The translations under genes were made by a program, and so were the position numbers. Of a stretch of 64,000 nt of DNA, positions 1 through 13,019 are shown one piece after another; the stretch's first letter is position 1, and each line of letters opens with the position of its first letter. The notes under the pieces were generated by a model. That model ran no database searches. It saw only the letters and a list, made by a program, of their open reading frames with translations, and was not told where the DNA came from. The stretch comes from Elephas maximus indicus (Eukaryota > Chordata > Mammalia > Proboscidea > Elephantidae). The stretch lies in the NCBI RefSeq assembly GCF_024166365.1, contig NC_064843.1:63202532-63266531 (forward strand). The letters run 5' to 3'.

Positions 1-955
1 TATATATATTTGTGATTGTTAAATCTTCTTGATTAATCAAACATTTTATCGCCACATAATGTCCATCTTTATCTCTTATAACTGATTTTGTCTTAAAGTT
101 TACGTTGTCTCATATTAAGATTGCCACCCAATCTCTTTTGGTTATTATTTGCATGGAATATATTTTTCCACCCTTTCACTTTCAACCTATTTGTGTCCTT
201 GGATCTAAGTTTTGTCTCTTATAAATGGCATGTAGTTGAATCATGTTCTTTTTTAATTGATTCTGCTATTCTCCGCCTTTTGACTGGAGCATTTAATGTG
301 GTTACATTCACATGTAAGAAGTGATTTACTCCTGCAATTTTGTTATTTGTGTCTTAAGCCATCTTTGTCTTTATCCTTTACTACTGCTTGCTTTTGTGTT
401 TTGTTGGTTTATTGTAGTGAGCTATATTGGTTATCTTCTCCTTTTGTGTATTTTTTAAATGTATTTTCTTAGGGGTTACCATGAATATTACATTTAACAG
501 CTTGTATTTATAACACCCTAGGGTAAGTTGGTACCAACTTTAGTAACATATAAGAAATTCTATACCTATACTATTCCTTTCCCCCTTTTGCTGTTATTAC
601 TAACTACATCTTTATATTTCCTGTGCCCTGTAGCATAATTTTTTCCCCAATAACAAATATAAATTATATTTTTATATTTGTTATTAAAAAACGTGAAGGA
701 CAAAACAATTAGAATTATCAAACATGAATACCTTATTACTAGCCTTTGTACTTGTCCATGCAGTTCCCTTTATTAGGGATTTTCTATTTATATCTAGACT
801 TGAATTATATTCTAGTTTTTTTTTTTTTTTTTCTCATCCATCTACAGAGCTCCCATTAGTATTTTTTGTAGAATTGATCTGTTTGGATATGAACTCTTCT
901 AGCTTCTGTTTGGGAAATTTTTTATTTCACCCATTCTTTGTGTGTGTGTGGGGGG
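1..955 (-). mobile_element. L1 fragment (ORF2 endonuclease start, inter-ORF and ORF1-side sequence), minus strand
   Basis: It is similar to 10990-11900 and 17220-17800 of the neighbouring L1 copies, including the motif around the ORF2 start and the GTGGTTACC-type inter-ORF segment. It stops where the next L1's 3' tail begins near 957. No intact frame remains. Confidence 0.75.
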
Positions 956-1005
956 GTGGGTGGGTGCTTTAGGTGAAGTTTTACAGAGCAAGTTAGTTTC
1001 CCATT

Positions 1006-1388
1006 TGTCTTTGTCACCTAGTGCTGCTATAACAGAAATACCATAAGTGGATAGCTTTAACAAAGGGAAATGTAAGCGCATCCAAAAGATGCACTATTCT
1101 GGGTCTTGTTTCTTGGTGGTGTTAGGTCCCCCCAACTCTCTGCTTGCTTCTTTCTTTTATATCTCAAAAGAGATTGACTTAAGACACAACCCAGTCTTGT
1201 AGACTGAGTCCTGCCTCATTAACATAACTGCTGCTAATCCCACCCCATTAACATCATAGAGGTAGGATTATACAACACATAGGAAAATCACATCAGATGA
1301 CAAAATGGTGGACAATCACACAATACTGGGAATCATGGACTAGCCAAGTTGACACACATTTTTTGGGGACACAATTCAATCCATGGCA
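1006..1388 (-). mobile_element. MaLR-type (ERVL-MaLR) solo LTR, minus strand
   Basis: It begins TGTCTTTGTCACCTAGTGC and ends ATTCAATCCATGGCA on the plus strand, the reverse of an LTR starting TG..ATGGATTGAATTGTGTCCC. It shares sequence with LTRs at 10747, 17813, 18483, 30684 and 36499. It interrupts an L1 3' UTR. The MaLR assignment comes from resemblance to MST/MLT1-type LTRs; no coding capacity is present. Confidence 0.75.
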
Positions 1389-2587
1389 AGATTCAATAGT
1401 TTATATACAAATTGTACCCTGACATTGGTTGCAATCCCTGCAATGCATCAGCACTCTCTCCATTACCACCCTGAGTTCCCCATTTCCATTCATCCAGTTC
1501 TCCTGCCCCTTCCTGCCTTCTGGTCTTTGTTTTGGGGCATATGTTTCCCTTTTGGTCTCTTGTAGATGATTGTTCTAAGGAGCACTTACCTTACATGTGT
1601 CGTTGTTTATTTATAAGCCTGTCTGTTATTTGGCTGAAAGGTAATCTCTGGGAACGGCTTCAGTTTCAAGTTAGAAGGGTGTCTAAGGGCTATAGTTTTG
1701 GGGGTTCTCCCAGTCTCTCTCAGTTCAATAAATGTGGCCTTTTTTATGAATATGAATTTTGTTCTACATACTTTTTTTTTCCCCACTCTAACCAGGACCT
1801 TCTATTTTGATCTTCGACAGAGTGGTCAGTAGTGGTAGCCAGGCACCATTTATTTCTTTTAATCTCAAGCTGGTGGAGGCTGTGGTTCCTGTGGTGCTTT
1901 AGTCCTTTGGACTGATTTCCTGAGTCTTTGGTTTCTTTCACTCTCCAGATGGAAAGAGACTAACAGTAGTATCTTAGATGTCCATTCACAAACTTTTAAG
2001 AACCCAGATGCTACTCATCAAAGGAGGATGTAGAAGGCTTTCTTTATGAACTATGTTATGCCAATTGACCCCTGAGTGTCCCCTGAGACTATAGTTCTTA
2101 GTGTTAAAACCCAGTAACTCAGTCCCACGGGGTGCTTGAATATGTTCAGGCTGTTTCCATGACTGTGGACCCTGTGTGCTCTATTATATGTATGAGTATA
2201 TTTGGAGCATATACAAATGTGTATGTAGAAATATCTACAGCTAAACCTATGTATGAATGTGAGTGTACTGACATGTGCCCTTCCACAACTATTCAGCATA
2301 CATATCTACCAATGTATCCAGTCATAAATTATTATTTCTTGTTACTGTTGTCCCCCACGTGTCTGTCAGCTTGTCTTACTGTGGGGGCTTGCATGCTCCC
2401 GTGATGCTGGAAGCTATGCCACCAGTATTCAGATGCCAGCAGGGTCACCCAAGGAGGACAGGTTTCAGCTGAGCTTCCAGACTAAGACAGACTAGGAAGA
2501 AGGACCCGGCGGTCTACTTCTGAAAAGCATTAGCCAGTGAAAACCTTATGAATAGCAGCAGAACATTGTCTGATATAGTGCTGGAAG

Positions 2588-3591
2588 ATGAGCCCCCCCA
2601 GGTTGGAAGGCACTCAAAAGATGACTGGGGAAGAGCTGCCTCCTCAAAGTAGAGTCAACCTTAATGACGTGGATGGAGTAAAGCTTTTGGAACCTTCATT
2701 TGCTGATGTGGCGCAACTCAAAATGAGAAGAAACAGCTGCAAACATCCGTTAATAATCAGAACCTGGAATGTATGAAGTATGAATCTAGGAAAATTGGAA
2801 ATCATCAAAAATGAAATGGAATGCATAAACATTGATATCCTAGGCATTAGTGAGCTGCAATGGACTAGTATTGGCCATTTTGAATTGGACAATCATATAG
2901 TCCACTATGCTGGGAATGACAACTTGAAGGGGAACGGTGTTGCATTTATCGTCAAAAACAACATTTCAAGATCTATCCTGAAGTACAATGCTGCCAGTGA
3001 TAGGATAATATCCATATGCCTACAAGGAAGAACAGTTAATATGACTATTATTCAAACTTACACACCAACCACTAAGGCCAAAGACGAAGAAATAGATTTT
3101 TATCAGCTGCTGCAGTCTGAAATTGATCGAACACATAGTCAAGATGCATTGATAATTACTGGTGACTTGAATCTGAAAGTTGGAAACAAAGAAGAAGGAT
3201 CAGTAGTTGGAAAATATGGCCTTGGTGATAGAAACAATGCTGGAGATCGAATGATAGAATTTTGCAAGACCAACGACTTCTTCATTGCAAATACCTTCTT
3301 TCACCAACATAAATGGCGACTATACACATGGACCTCGCCAGACGGAACACACAGAAATCAAATTGACTACATCTGTGGAAACAGACTATGGAAAACCTCA
3401 ATATCATCGGTCAGAACAAGGCCAGGGGCCGACTGTGGAACAGACCATCAATTGCTCTTATGCAGGTTAAGCTGAAACTGAAGAAAATCAGAGCAAGTCC
3501 ACGACAGCCAAAATATGACCTTGAGTATATCCCACCTAAAGTTAGAGACCATCTCAAGAATAGATTTGACGCATCGAACACTAGTGACTGA
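2588..3591 (+). pseudogene. RTE endonuclease region, decayed
   Basis: This is the N-terminal part of the RTE polyprotein, an apurinic-like endonuclease that nicks target DNA. Recognisable blocks are LGISELQW near 2842, ITGDLN near 3157 and GTDHQLL near 3437. The frame is broken by TGA at 2774-2776, where related copies would have a CGA Arg codon (CpG decay). A one-base deletion near 3465 adds a frameshift, and another TGA lies at 3589-3591. The pieces read collinearly, so it is one old gene broken by point changes. Confidence 0.85.
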
Positions 3592-3784
3592 AGACCAGAC
3601 GAGTTGTGGAATGACATCAAGAACATCATCCATGAAGAAAGCAAGAGGTCATTGAAGACAGAAAAGAAAGAAAAGACCAAGATGGATGACAGAGGAGACT
3701 CTGAAACTTGCTCTTGAACATTGAGCAGCTAAAGCAAAAGGAAGAATTGATGAAGTAAAAGAACAGAACAGAAGATTTCAAAGG

Positions 3785-5568
3785 GTGGCTCGCGAAGACA
3801 AAGTAAAGTATTATAATGACATGTGCAAAGAGCTGGAGATGGAAAACCAAAAGGGAAAAACACGCTCAGCGTTTCTCAAGCTGAAAGAACTAAGGAAAAA
3901 ATTCAAGCCTCAAGTTGCAATAGTGAAGGATTCTATGGGGAAAATATTAAACGATGCAGGAAGCATCAAAAGAACATGGAAGGAATACACAGAGTCATTA
4001 TAACAAAAAGAATTAGTCGATGTTCAACCATTTCAAGAGGTGGCATATGATCAGGAACCAATGGTACCGAAGGAAGAAGTCCAAGCTGCTCTGAAAGCGT
4101 TGGTGAAAAACAAGGCTCCAAGAATTCATGGAATATCAACTGAGATGTTTCAACAAACAGATGCAGCACTGGAGGTGCTCACTTATCTATGCCAAGAAAT
4201 ATGGAAGACAGCTTCCTCGCCAACTGACTGGAAGAGATCCATATTTATGCCTATTCCCAAGAAAGGCGGTCCAACCGAATGTGGAAATTATAGAACAATA
4301 TCATTAATATCACACGCAAGCAAAATTTTGCTGAAGATGATTAAAAAACGGCTGCAGCAGTATATCGACAGGGAACTGCCAGAAATTGAGGCCGGTTTCA
4401 GAGGAGAACGTGGAACCAGAGATATCATTGCTGATGTCAGATGGATCCTGGCTGAAAGCAGAGAGTACCAGAAGGATATCTACCTGTGTTTTATTGACTA
4501 TGCAAAGGTATTCGACTGTGTGGATCATAACAAATTATGGATAACATTGGGAAGAATGGGAATTCCAGAACTCTTAATTGTGCTCATGAGGAACCTTTAT
4601 ATAGATCAACAGGCAGTTGTTCAGACAGAACAAGGGGATACCGATTGATTTAAAGTCAAGAAAGGTGTGCACCAGGGTTGTATTCTTTCACCATACCTAT
4701 TCAATCTGTATGCTAAGCAAATAATCCGAGAAGCTGGACTATATGAAGAAGAACGGGGCGTCAGCATTGGAGGAAGACTCATTAACAACCTGTGTTATGC
4801 AGATGACACAACCTTGTTTGCTGAAAGTGAAAAGGACTTGAAGCACTTACTAATGAAGATCAAAGACCACAGCCTTCAGTATGGATTACACCTCAACATA
4901 AAGAAAACAAAAATCCTCACAACTGGACCAATGAGCAGCATCATAACGAATGGAGAAAAGATTGAAGTTGTCAAGGATTTCATTTTATTTGGATCCACAA
5001 TCAACAGCCATGGAAGCAGCAGTCAGAAATCAAAGGACGCATTGCATTGGGTAAATCTGCTGCAAAGGACCTCTTTAAAGTGTTGAAGAGCAAAGATGTC
5101 ACCTTGAAGACTAAGATGCGCCTGACCCAAGCCATGGTATTTTCAGTCACATCCTAGGCATTTGAAAGCTGGACAGTGAATAAGGAAGACCAAAGAAGAA
5201 CTGATGCCTTTGAATTGTGGTGTTGGTGAAGAATATTGAATATACCATGGACTGCCAAAAGAACGAACAAATCTGTCTTGGAAGAAGTAGAAACAGAATG
5301 CTCCTTAGAAGCAAGGCTGGCGAGACTGCGTCTTATATTCTTTGGACATGTTGTCAGGAGGGATCAGTCCCTGGAGAAGGACATCATGCTTGGTAGAGTA
5401 CAGGGTCAGCGGAAAAGAGGAAGACCCTCAAAGAGGTGGATTGACACAGTGGCTGTAACGATGAGCTCAAGAATAACAAGGATTGTAAGGACGGAGCAGG
5501 ACTGGGCAGTGTTCCATGCTGTTGTGCATAGGGTCACTATGAGTCGGAACCGACTCGACAGCACCTAA
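3785..5568 (+). pseudogene. RTE reverse transcriptase and C-terminal domain, decayed
   Basis: This is the second part of the RTE ORF. Fragments at 3785-4003, 4040-4648, 4667-5086 and 5236-5568 are collinear. They carry reverse-transcriptase blocks: the PIPKKGG and RTISLISHASKILL region (4250-4330), the GFRG finger (about 4396), FIDYAKVFDCVDHNKL (4489-4530), GCILSPYLFNLY (from 4676) and the catalytic YADD (4796-4807). Breaks include TAA at 4001-4003, TGA at 4646-4648 and a one-base loss near 5027. The C-terminal portion (5236-5568) keeps a basic RKRGRPSKRW stretch. Confidence 0.88.
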
Positions 5569-6151
5569 CAACAACAACATTACTGTTGTTGCTGAATTGT
5601 GTATGCTAGAGTATTTGCTTTCGTTGCCTTTTATTCTTGTGTACCTCTCAGTGTCTTCCCTTGCCTTGGTTATAATGTGCTGACTTTCCCCATATTGTGT
5701 ACTGCCTTTCCCATCACCAGAGTTAACACGTGTCTACTCACTAGTTAGTGATTTTCCCTCCCTCCCCTTCCCATCCTTGGTAACCATGAAAAAATGTTTC
5801 TTTCTCTGTGTAAACCTTTTCTTGATTATTTATAATAGTGGTCTCATACGATATTTGCCCTTTTGTGACAGAATTATTTCACTCAACATAATGTCGTCCA
5901 AATTCATCCATGTTGTGAGATGTTTCGTGAATTCGATGTTATATTTTGTATTCCATTCTGTGTAGGTACCACAGTTTTTCCATTCATCCATTGGTGGGTA
6001 TTTAGGTTGTTTCCATCTTTTTGCTATTGTGAATAATGCTGCAGTGAACATGGGTAGGCATGTCTATTCTTGTCACAGCTCTTATTTCTCTAGGATATAT
6101 AGCTAGGAGTGGAATTGCTGTATCATATGGTATTTCTATTTATAGCTTTTT

Positions 6152-6262
6152 AGAGGAAACCCTGGTGGTGTAGTAGTGAAGAACTATGACTGCTAACCAA
6201 AAAGGTTGGCAGTTGAAATCCACGAGGTGCTCCTTGGAAACCCTATGAGGCAGTTCTAGAAG
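6152..6262 (+). mobile_element. AfroSINE fragment (5' part)
   Basis: The tRNA-like head (GGAAACCCTGGTGGTG) through the CTCCTTGGAAACCCTATG block is present; the RTE-like tail is missing. It lies inside an L1 ORF2 remnant. Confidence 0.85.
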
Positions 6263-7248
6263 TCCATACCATTCTTCAAAGTGGTTGTACCACTTTACAT
6301 TCCCACCAGCTGTGTATAAGAGTTCCAGTCTTCTCACAACCTCTCCAGCATTTGTTTTCTGTTTTTTTGATCAGTCTCAGTATCGCCAGGGCGGGATGGT
6401 ATCTATTTGTCGTTTTGATATGCATTGCTGTAATGGCTAATGATCGTGAGCATCTCTTCATGTGTTTGTTAGCCACCTGAATGTCTTCTTTGGTGAAGTG
6501 TCTGTTCATGTTCTTTGCCCATTTTTTAATCTGGTTGCTCGTCTTTTTGTTGTTGAGGTGTTGAATTTTTCTATAAATTGTAGATCATACACCCTTGTCA
6601 GTTATGTCATAGTTAATGATTTTTTTTACCAGTCAGAAGGTTCTCTTATTACTCTTTTGGTGAAGTCTTTTGATGAACGTAAGTGTAATTTTTAGGAGAC
6701 CCCAGTTATCTAGTTTGTGCTGTTTGTGCATTTTTAGTTATGTATGGCATTCTATTTATGCCATATATTAGGACTCCTAGCGTTGTTCCTATTTTTTCTT
6801 CCATGATCTTTATAGTTTTAGATTTTTCCTTTAGGTCTTTGATCCATTTTGAGTTAGATTTTGTGTATGGTATGTGGTATGGATTTTGTTTCAGTTTTCT
6901 GAAAATGGATATCAAGTTTTGCCTGCACCATTTGCTATACAGACTATCTCTTCCCCACTTAATGAACTTCAACCTTTTGTCAAAGATCAGCTGTCCATAG
7001 GTGGATGGATTTACTTCTCTCAATTCTGTTCTATTAGTCTATGTGTCCATGGTGGTACCAGTACCAGGCTGTTTTGACTACTGTGGCTGTGTAATAGGTT
7101 CTGAATTTGGGAAGTGTGACATCTCCAACTTTATTCTTCTTCTCCAATAATGCTTTGTTTATCTTGGGCCTTTTTCCTTTCTATACAAAGTTGGTGATTA
7201 GTTTTTCTATCTCCCTAATAAATGATGTCAGAATTTGGTTTGGGATCA

Positions 7249-7799
7249 TGTCTTAGGCTGGGTTTTCTCTAGAGAAGCAAAAGCAGCAAATCATATATAT
7301 GTATGTATAGAGAGATTTATATAAAGGAAATAGCTCATGTAGTTTTTAGAGGCTGCATGTCCCAAGTCTATAGATGCAGGAAAGAGGATTCTCCTGATTT
7401 ATGTTGCCACGGGGGCTGATGAACCCAATATCGGCAGGCCAGAGAGCAGGGCTGTAGCAGCCTGTGAAGATCAACAAATCTCAAGATCAGCAGGCAATCC
7501 ACTAGCTCAAGTCCCAAGAACTAGAGGTCAGATGAACAGGAGCCAGCTGCAGGATCTAGAACAAGCAAAAACCCAATAAAGTAAGCAAAAAGGAAGTAGG
7601 AGGAGGAGAGTGAAGAGATGAAGGCTGTGGGGCACTGAGTCACCACAGGCCCTGGCCCTACCGGTACCACTCAGCAGATTCCATCATGGGGGTGATCATG
7701 TATCGAATTTCAACAGGGAAGTGATCACAACATTATGCAACTGCCAAAACACTGAGAATCATGGCCTAGCCAAGCTGACACACAATCTTAACCATCACA
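7249..7799. mobile_element. Solo-LTR-like insertion (TG...CA, about 550 bp) in an L1
   Basis: The L1 frame is interrupted by a segment starting TGTCTTAGGCTGGGTTTTC and ending TTAACCATCACA. Flanks are similar but not identical (GATCA left, GATTG right). It resembles mammalian ERV/MaLR-type LTRs, but I cannot name the family or fix its orientation. Confidence 0.55.
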
Positions 7800-8369
7800 G
7801 ATTGCATTATATTTGTAGGTCACTTTGGGTAATATTGACATTTTCACAGTGTTAAGTCTTCCTATCCATGAGAACAGTATGTTTTCCATTTATGCAGATC
7901 TTTTTGGTTTCTTGCAGTAGTGTTTTCTTTGTGTAAGTCTTTTACGTCTCTAGTTAGATTTGTTCCTAAGTAATTTATCTTTTTGAGGGCTATTATAAAT
8001 CATATTGTTTTCCTGGTTTCCTCTTTGGGGCTCCCTTTGTTGGTGTAGAGGAATCCAAATGATTTTTGTATATCGATTTTGTACCTTGCCACTTTGCTGA
8101 ATTCTTCTGTTAGTTCCAGTAGCTTCTTTGTGGTGTCTCTGATATTTTATATGTGTATGATCATATCATCTGTGAATAGGGATAGTTTTATTTCTTCCTT
8201 ACCAATTTGTATGCCCTTTATTTCACTTCCTTGCCTTATTGCTCTAGCTAGGACTTCCAGTACAATATTGAGTATGAGTGGTGAAAAAGGGCATTCTTTT
8301 CTAGTTCCTGTTCTCAAGGGGAATGCTTTCAGTCTCTTTTGAGAATAGTGTTCCTGTTGGTTTTGTATA

Positions 8370-8536
8370 CCCTCCCAAAATCAAACCCATTGCTGTCGAG
8401 TCATTTCTGACTCATAGCAACCCTATAGGACAGGGTGGAACTGCCCCACAGGGTTTCCAAAGAGCGACTGGAGGATTCCAACTGCCGGCCTTTTGGTTAG
8501 CATCTGAAAGCTTAACCACTGAGCCACCAGGCTCCA
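8370..8536 (-). mobile_element. AfroSINE, minus strand, with 11-bp target-site duplication
   Basis: The copy is flanked by GGTTTTGTATA at 8359-8369 and 8537-8547. The RTE-like tail is at the left and the tRNA-like head (CCACTGAGCCACCAGG) at the right. It is inserted in L1 ORF2. Confidence 0.93.
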
Positions 8537-9611
8537 GGTTTTGTATATATGCCTTTCATTATGTTGAGGAATTTTCCATTTGTTCCTATTTTGCTAAGAG
8601 TTTTTATCAAGAATGGGTGTCAGGATTTATCAAATACCTTTTCTTCATCGATTGAGATGATCATGTGGTTCTTTGTTTTATTAATGTGTTGGATTACATT
8701 GATTGATTTTCTAATGTTGAACCATTCTTGCATACCTGTTATGAATCCCACTTGGTCATGATGTATTATTTATATTCTCTTGTATTCTTTGGCTAGAATT
8801 TTGTTGAGAATTTTTGCATCTATGGGTCTATAATTTTCTTTTTTAGTGGTGTCTTTGGTTTTGGTGTCAGGATTATGCTGGCTTCATGAATGAATTTGGG
8901 AGTATTCCTTCCTTTTCTACGTTCTGGAATAGTTTGAGTAGAATTGGTATCAACATTCCTCTGAATGTTTGGTAGAATTCTCCGGTGAAGCCGTTTGGGC
9001 CAGGGCTTTTGTTTGTTTGTTTGTTTGACCTCTTCAATTTCTTCTTTGTTATGGGTCTGTTTAGATTTTCTATCTCAGTTTGTATTAGTTTGGGTAGGTA
9101 TTGTATTTCTAGAAATTTGTCCATTTCTTCTAGGTTTTCAAATTTGTTGGAATATAATTTTTCATAATATTTTGTCATGTTGTTTTTATTTCAGGTTCTG
9201 TTGTAATATCACCCATCTCATTTCTCATTTGTGTTATTTGCATCTTTCCTTCTTGTCTTTTATCAAGTTGGCCAGTGATTTCTCAATTTTATTAATCTTT
9301 TCAAAGAATCAACTTCTAGTTTTGTTGATTCTTTTGAATGTTTTTCTGTTTTCTGATTCATTTATTTCTGGTCTAATCTTTATTATTTCCTTTTCTGGTG
9401 GCTCTGGGCTTCCTTTGCTGTTCTTTTTCTATTTGTTCGAGTTGTAGGGCTAAGGCATTGATTTTGGCCCTTTCTTCTTTTTTGATGTATGAATTTATTG
9501 CTATACATTGACCTCTGAGCACTACTTTTGCTGTGTCCCAAAGGTTTTGGTATGTTGTATTTTCATCCTCGTTCGATCCTAAGAATTTTTTTATTTATGT
9601 TTAATTTCTTC

Positions 9612-10740
9612 TGTTGTTGTTGTTGTTAGGTACTGTTGAGTTGGTTCTGACTCATAACAATCATATGTACAACAGAACAAACCACTGTCCAGTCCTGCAC
9701 AATCCTCACAATTGTTGTTTTGCTTGAGCCTGTCGTTGTAGCCACTATGTTAAGCCATCTTATTGAAGGGGTTCTTCTCTTTTGCTGACCGTCTGCTTTA
9801 TCAATCATGATGTCCATTATTTCTTCCATTCACTTTAGCCACTCTACATTCAAGAGCAAGTTTCAGAGTCTCTTCTGATATCCATTTTGAACTTTTCTTT
9901 CTTTCCTGTTTTTTTTTTTTTTTTTTTAATGACTATTTGTTTTCTTCATGTATGATGTTCTCGATGTCATCCCACAACTTGTCTGGTCTTTGGTCATTAG
10001 TGTTCAATGCATCGAATCTATTCTTGAGATGGTCTCTAAATTTAGGTGGGATATACTCAAGGTCATACTTTGGCTCTTGTGGACTTGTTTTAATTTTCTT
10101 CAGCTTCACCTTGAACTGTCACATGAGCAATTGATGGTCTGTTTGTGGTCGGCCCCTGGCCTTGTTCTGACTGATGATATTGAGCTTTTCCATTGCTTCT
10201 TTCCACAGATGTAGTCAATTTGATTTCTGTGTTTTCCATCCGGTGAGGTCCATATGTGTTGAAAAAAAGGTATTTGCAATGAAGAAGTCATTAGTATTGC
10301 AAAATTCTATCATGTGATCTCTAGCATCGTTTCTATAACCAAGGCTATATTTTCCAACTACAGACCCTTCTTTGTTTCCAACTTTTGCATTCCAATTGTC
10401 AGTAATTACCAATGCATCTCGATTGCATGTTTGATCACTTTTAGACTGCAAAAGTTGGTAAAAATCTTCATTTTCCTCATCTTTGGCATTAGCGGTTGAT
10501 GCATAAGTTTGAATAATAGTCATATTAACTGGTCTTTGTAGGCGTATGTATACTATCCCATCACTGATAGCGTTGTACTTCAGGATAGATCTTGAAATGT
10601 TGATCTATCAGCACTTGATTGCAATCTTGAATGAAATGTCATTCCTCTTCAATTTGTCACTCCTGGCATAGTAGACCATATGATTGTCTGATTCAAGGTG
10701 GCCAATACCAGCTCACTAGTACCTAGGATATCAATCTTTA
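9612..10740 (-). mobile_element. RTE LINE copy with internal deletion, minus strand
   Basis: It starts at the (AAC)n tail, written as TTGTTGTTG from 9612, then the C-terminal segment to about 9830. It jumps directly to the linker and endonuclease part (about 9850-10740), so the reverse transcriptase is gone. A long T run occurs at 9910-9928. It is inserted in the 957-14435 L1. Confidence 0.88.
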
Positions 10741-10746
10741 ATCATT

Positions 10747-10965
10747 TGTTTTAGTTATCTAGTGCCACTATAACAGAAGTACCACAAGCAGATGGCTTTA
10801 ACAAACAAATTTATTATCTCATAGTTTAGGAGCTCAGAAGTCCAAATTCAGGGTGCCAGCACTGGGGGAAGGCTTTCTCTGTTGGTTCTGGGGGAAGATC
10901 CTTGTCATCAATACTTCCCTGGTCTGGAAGCTTCTCAACACAGGAACCCCAGGTCTATTTCTCTT
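10747..10965 (-). mobile_element. Partial MaLR-type LTR, minus strand
   Basis: It begins TTTTAGTTATCTAGTGCCAC, like the 1006, 17813 and 18483 copies, and breaks off before the distal half of the LTR. L1 sequence resumes near 10965. Confidence 0.7.
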
Positions 10966-11357
10966 TTCAATATTGTTATAGTTCATTTTATGTATTCTGG
11001 AGAAGTGTCATTGAGTGTGTAAATATTTACTATGGTTATGTCTTCTTGGTCAATTAACCCTTTAATCATAATATTGTGCCCTTCCTGGTCTCCTATGTTG
11101 GATTTTGCTTTAAAGTCTATTTTATCAGAGATTAATATTGCCACTCCTGCTCTTTTTTGTTACTGTTTGCTTGATATATCTTTTCCATCCATTAATTTTT
11201 ATCTTTGTGCCTAAGATATGTCTCTTGTAGGCAAGATATTGACGGGTCATGTTTTTTAATTCATTCTGTTACTCTCTATCACTTGATTCATGCATTTAAC
11301 CCATTTACATTCAGTGTGATCATTGATAGGTATAAATTTACTGCTGTTATTTGTGTG

Positions 11358-11384
11358 TGTGTGTGTGTGTGTGTGTTTGTGCTA
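11358..11384 (+). repeat. (GT)n microsatellite
   Basis: Uninterrupted GT dinucleotides run for about 24 bp inside L1 inter-ORF sequence. Confidence 0.9.
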
Positions 11385-13019
11385 TGTACAATTTCTTAGT
11401 TCCACTTGCTTTTCTGTACTGAGTTTTTTTGTTTACGGATTTTCTTTTCACTTCCTTCATCATTGTTGATTTTGCGTTTACTGAGTCTTCATGGTTTTCT
11501 TATTTTTGTTTTGGTGAGTAGGTTTATTGATTTTCTTTGTGGTTACCCTGAAATTTACCTTTATCTTTTTAAAGTTTTAAACAGTCTGTTATATCTTGAT
11601 ATTGCCTTGGCTTCCTCTCCATATGGAAGTTCTGTAAATACAGCATTTATTCCTCCTCTTTATCTTGAAGTTGTCATAATTTACAGATTGACATCTTTGT
11701 TTCCCTGTTTTCAGTCTTGTAGCTTTATTTTATTTTTGACAATTTTTTGTCTTGCCTGGCGTCTGGTTGATGTTGTCATGTGTCTTAATCTCAGGTTGCT
11801 GTCTGATGTTGTTGGCTCTCTGTGCGAAGGACCCCCTTTAATATTTCTTGTAAGATTGGCCTGCTTTTTCCAAATTCCCTTAAGTTCTGAGTATTTGGAA
11901 ATGTCTTAGTTTCGTCAGTTTTTCTGGATATATAATTTTTGGTTGGCAGTTTTTTTCTTTCAGGGTTCTATGTATGTCATCCCATTGTCATCTTGCCAAG
12001 ATGGTTTCTGCCAAGAAATCAGAGCTTATTCTTATTGGTTCCGCTTTGTAGGTGACAGTTTGTTTTTCCTAGGCTGCTCTCAAGATCCTTTCTTTATCTT
12101 TGGTTTTGCAAAGTTTGATTATAGTATGTGTGTCTTGGTAAGTTTTTTGGGGGGTCTATCCTGTATGGGGTTCATTGAGTTTCTTGGATGAATATCTTCT
12201 TGTCTTTCATGATATTATAGAAATTTTCTGCCAGCAAGTCTTCAAAAATTTTCTGTGGTTTATTTTGTCTCCTCCTGTTTTGGAATTCCTATTACACAGA
12301 AATTATTCCTCTTGACGATGCCCCACAGAACTCTTAGGCTTTCTGCATTCTTTCTTTTCTGAATGTTCCTCAGACAAATTAGTATTGAGGGATTTAGCTT
12401 CTATTTAGCTTATTTTGTCTTCCATTGATTCAATTTTAATCCTTTATCCTTCCATTGAGTTATCTGTTTCTAAAATTTTATTGTTAATCTTCTACTTGCT
12501 GTTTTGTATGGTTTCTAAATGTCTATTTATTTTGTCATTTTGTTTTGTACTCTTTTCCTGAATTATTCTAGAGTTTTGTCTGTGTTTTCCTTGATCTCTG
12601 GGAGGACTCTATATACAAGTTTTTGAATTCCTTTTCAGGTAGTTCTATTCTCATTTTTTCCTCAGGAAATTTTTCTGGCTTTTTATTTTGGTCACTTGGT
12701 TGAGCCATCTTGCCCTACTCCTTTATGTGATTTGATATTGTCTGTTGTCTCCGAGGCATTAAGGTGTTATTATATCTACTTATTTATTTAGTGTATGTTT
12801 GTTTGTTTAGTCCTGATCTCTTGTTTTGTTTTGATACATTCAAGTGGGCTGGGTGGGCTTGCTGCTGTGGTCGCTAGTCTGGCAGCACTGGGGTATTCAT
12901 CACCTTTTTCTAGGTGGGTGAGACAGCAGCTGGGAGTGTGAATGCAGCTTTCTATTTGCTGGTTGTGCAGGGCAGCTGAAGGTGGGCCAGGTGGGTCTTG
13001 GTTGCCATTTGTCATTGAT

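Larger units (their letters stand above)
2352..5578 (+). mobile_element. RTE-clade LINE (RTE/BovB type), nearly full length, inserted in an L1
   Basis: One 3.2-kb unit carries a 5' leader, an APE-type endonuclease, a reverse transcriptase with YADD (4796-4807), a C-terminal domain with its stop at 5566-5568, and a 3' tail ending in (AAC)n. RTE elements have one long ORF and a short repeat tail, as here. The last 40 bp match the AfroSINE tail. Numerous stops and frameshifts show it cannot move itself. Confidence 0.93.
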
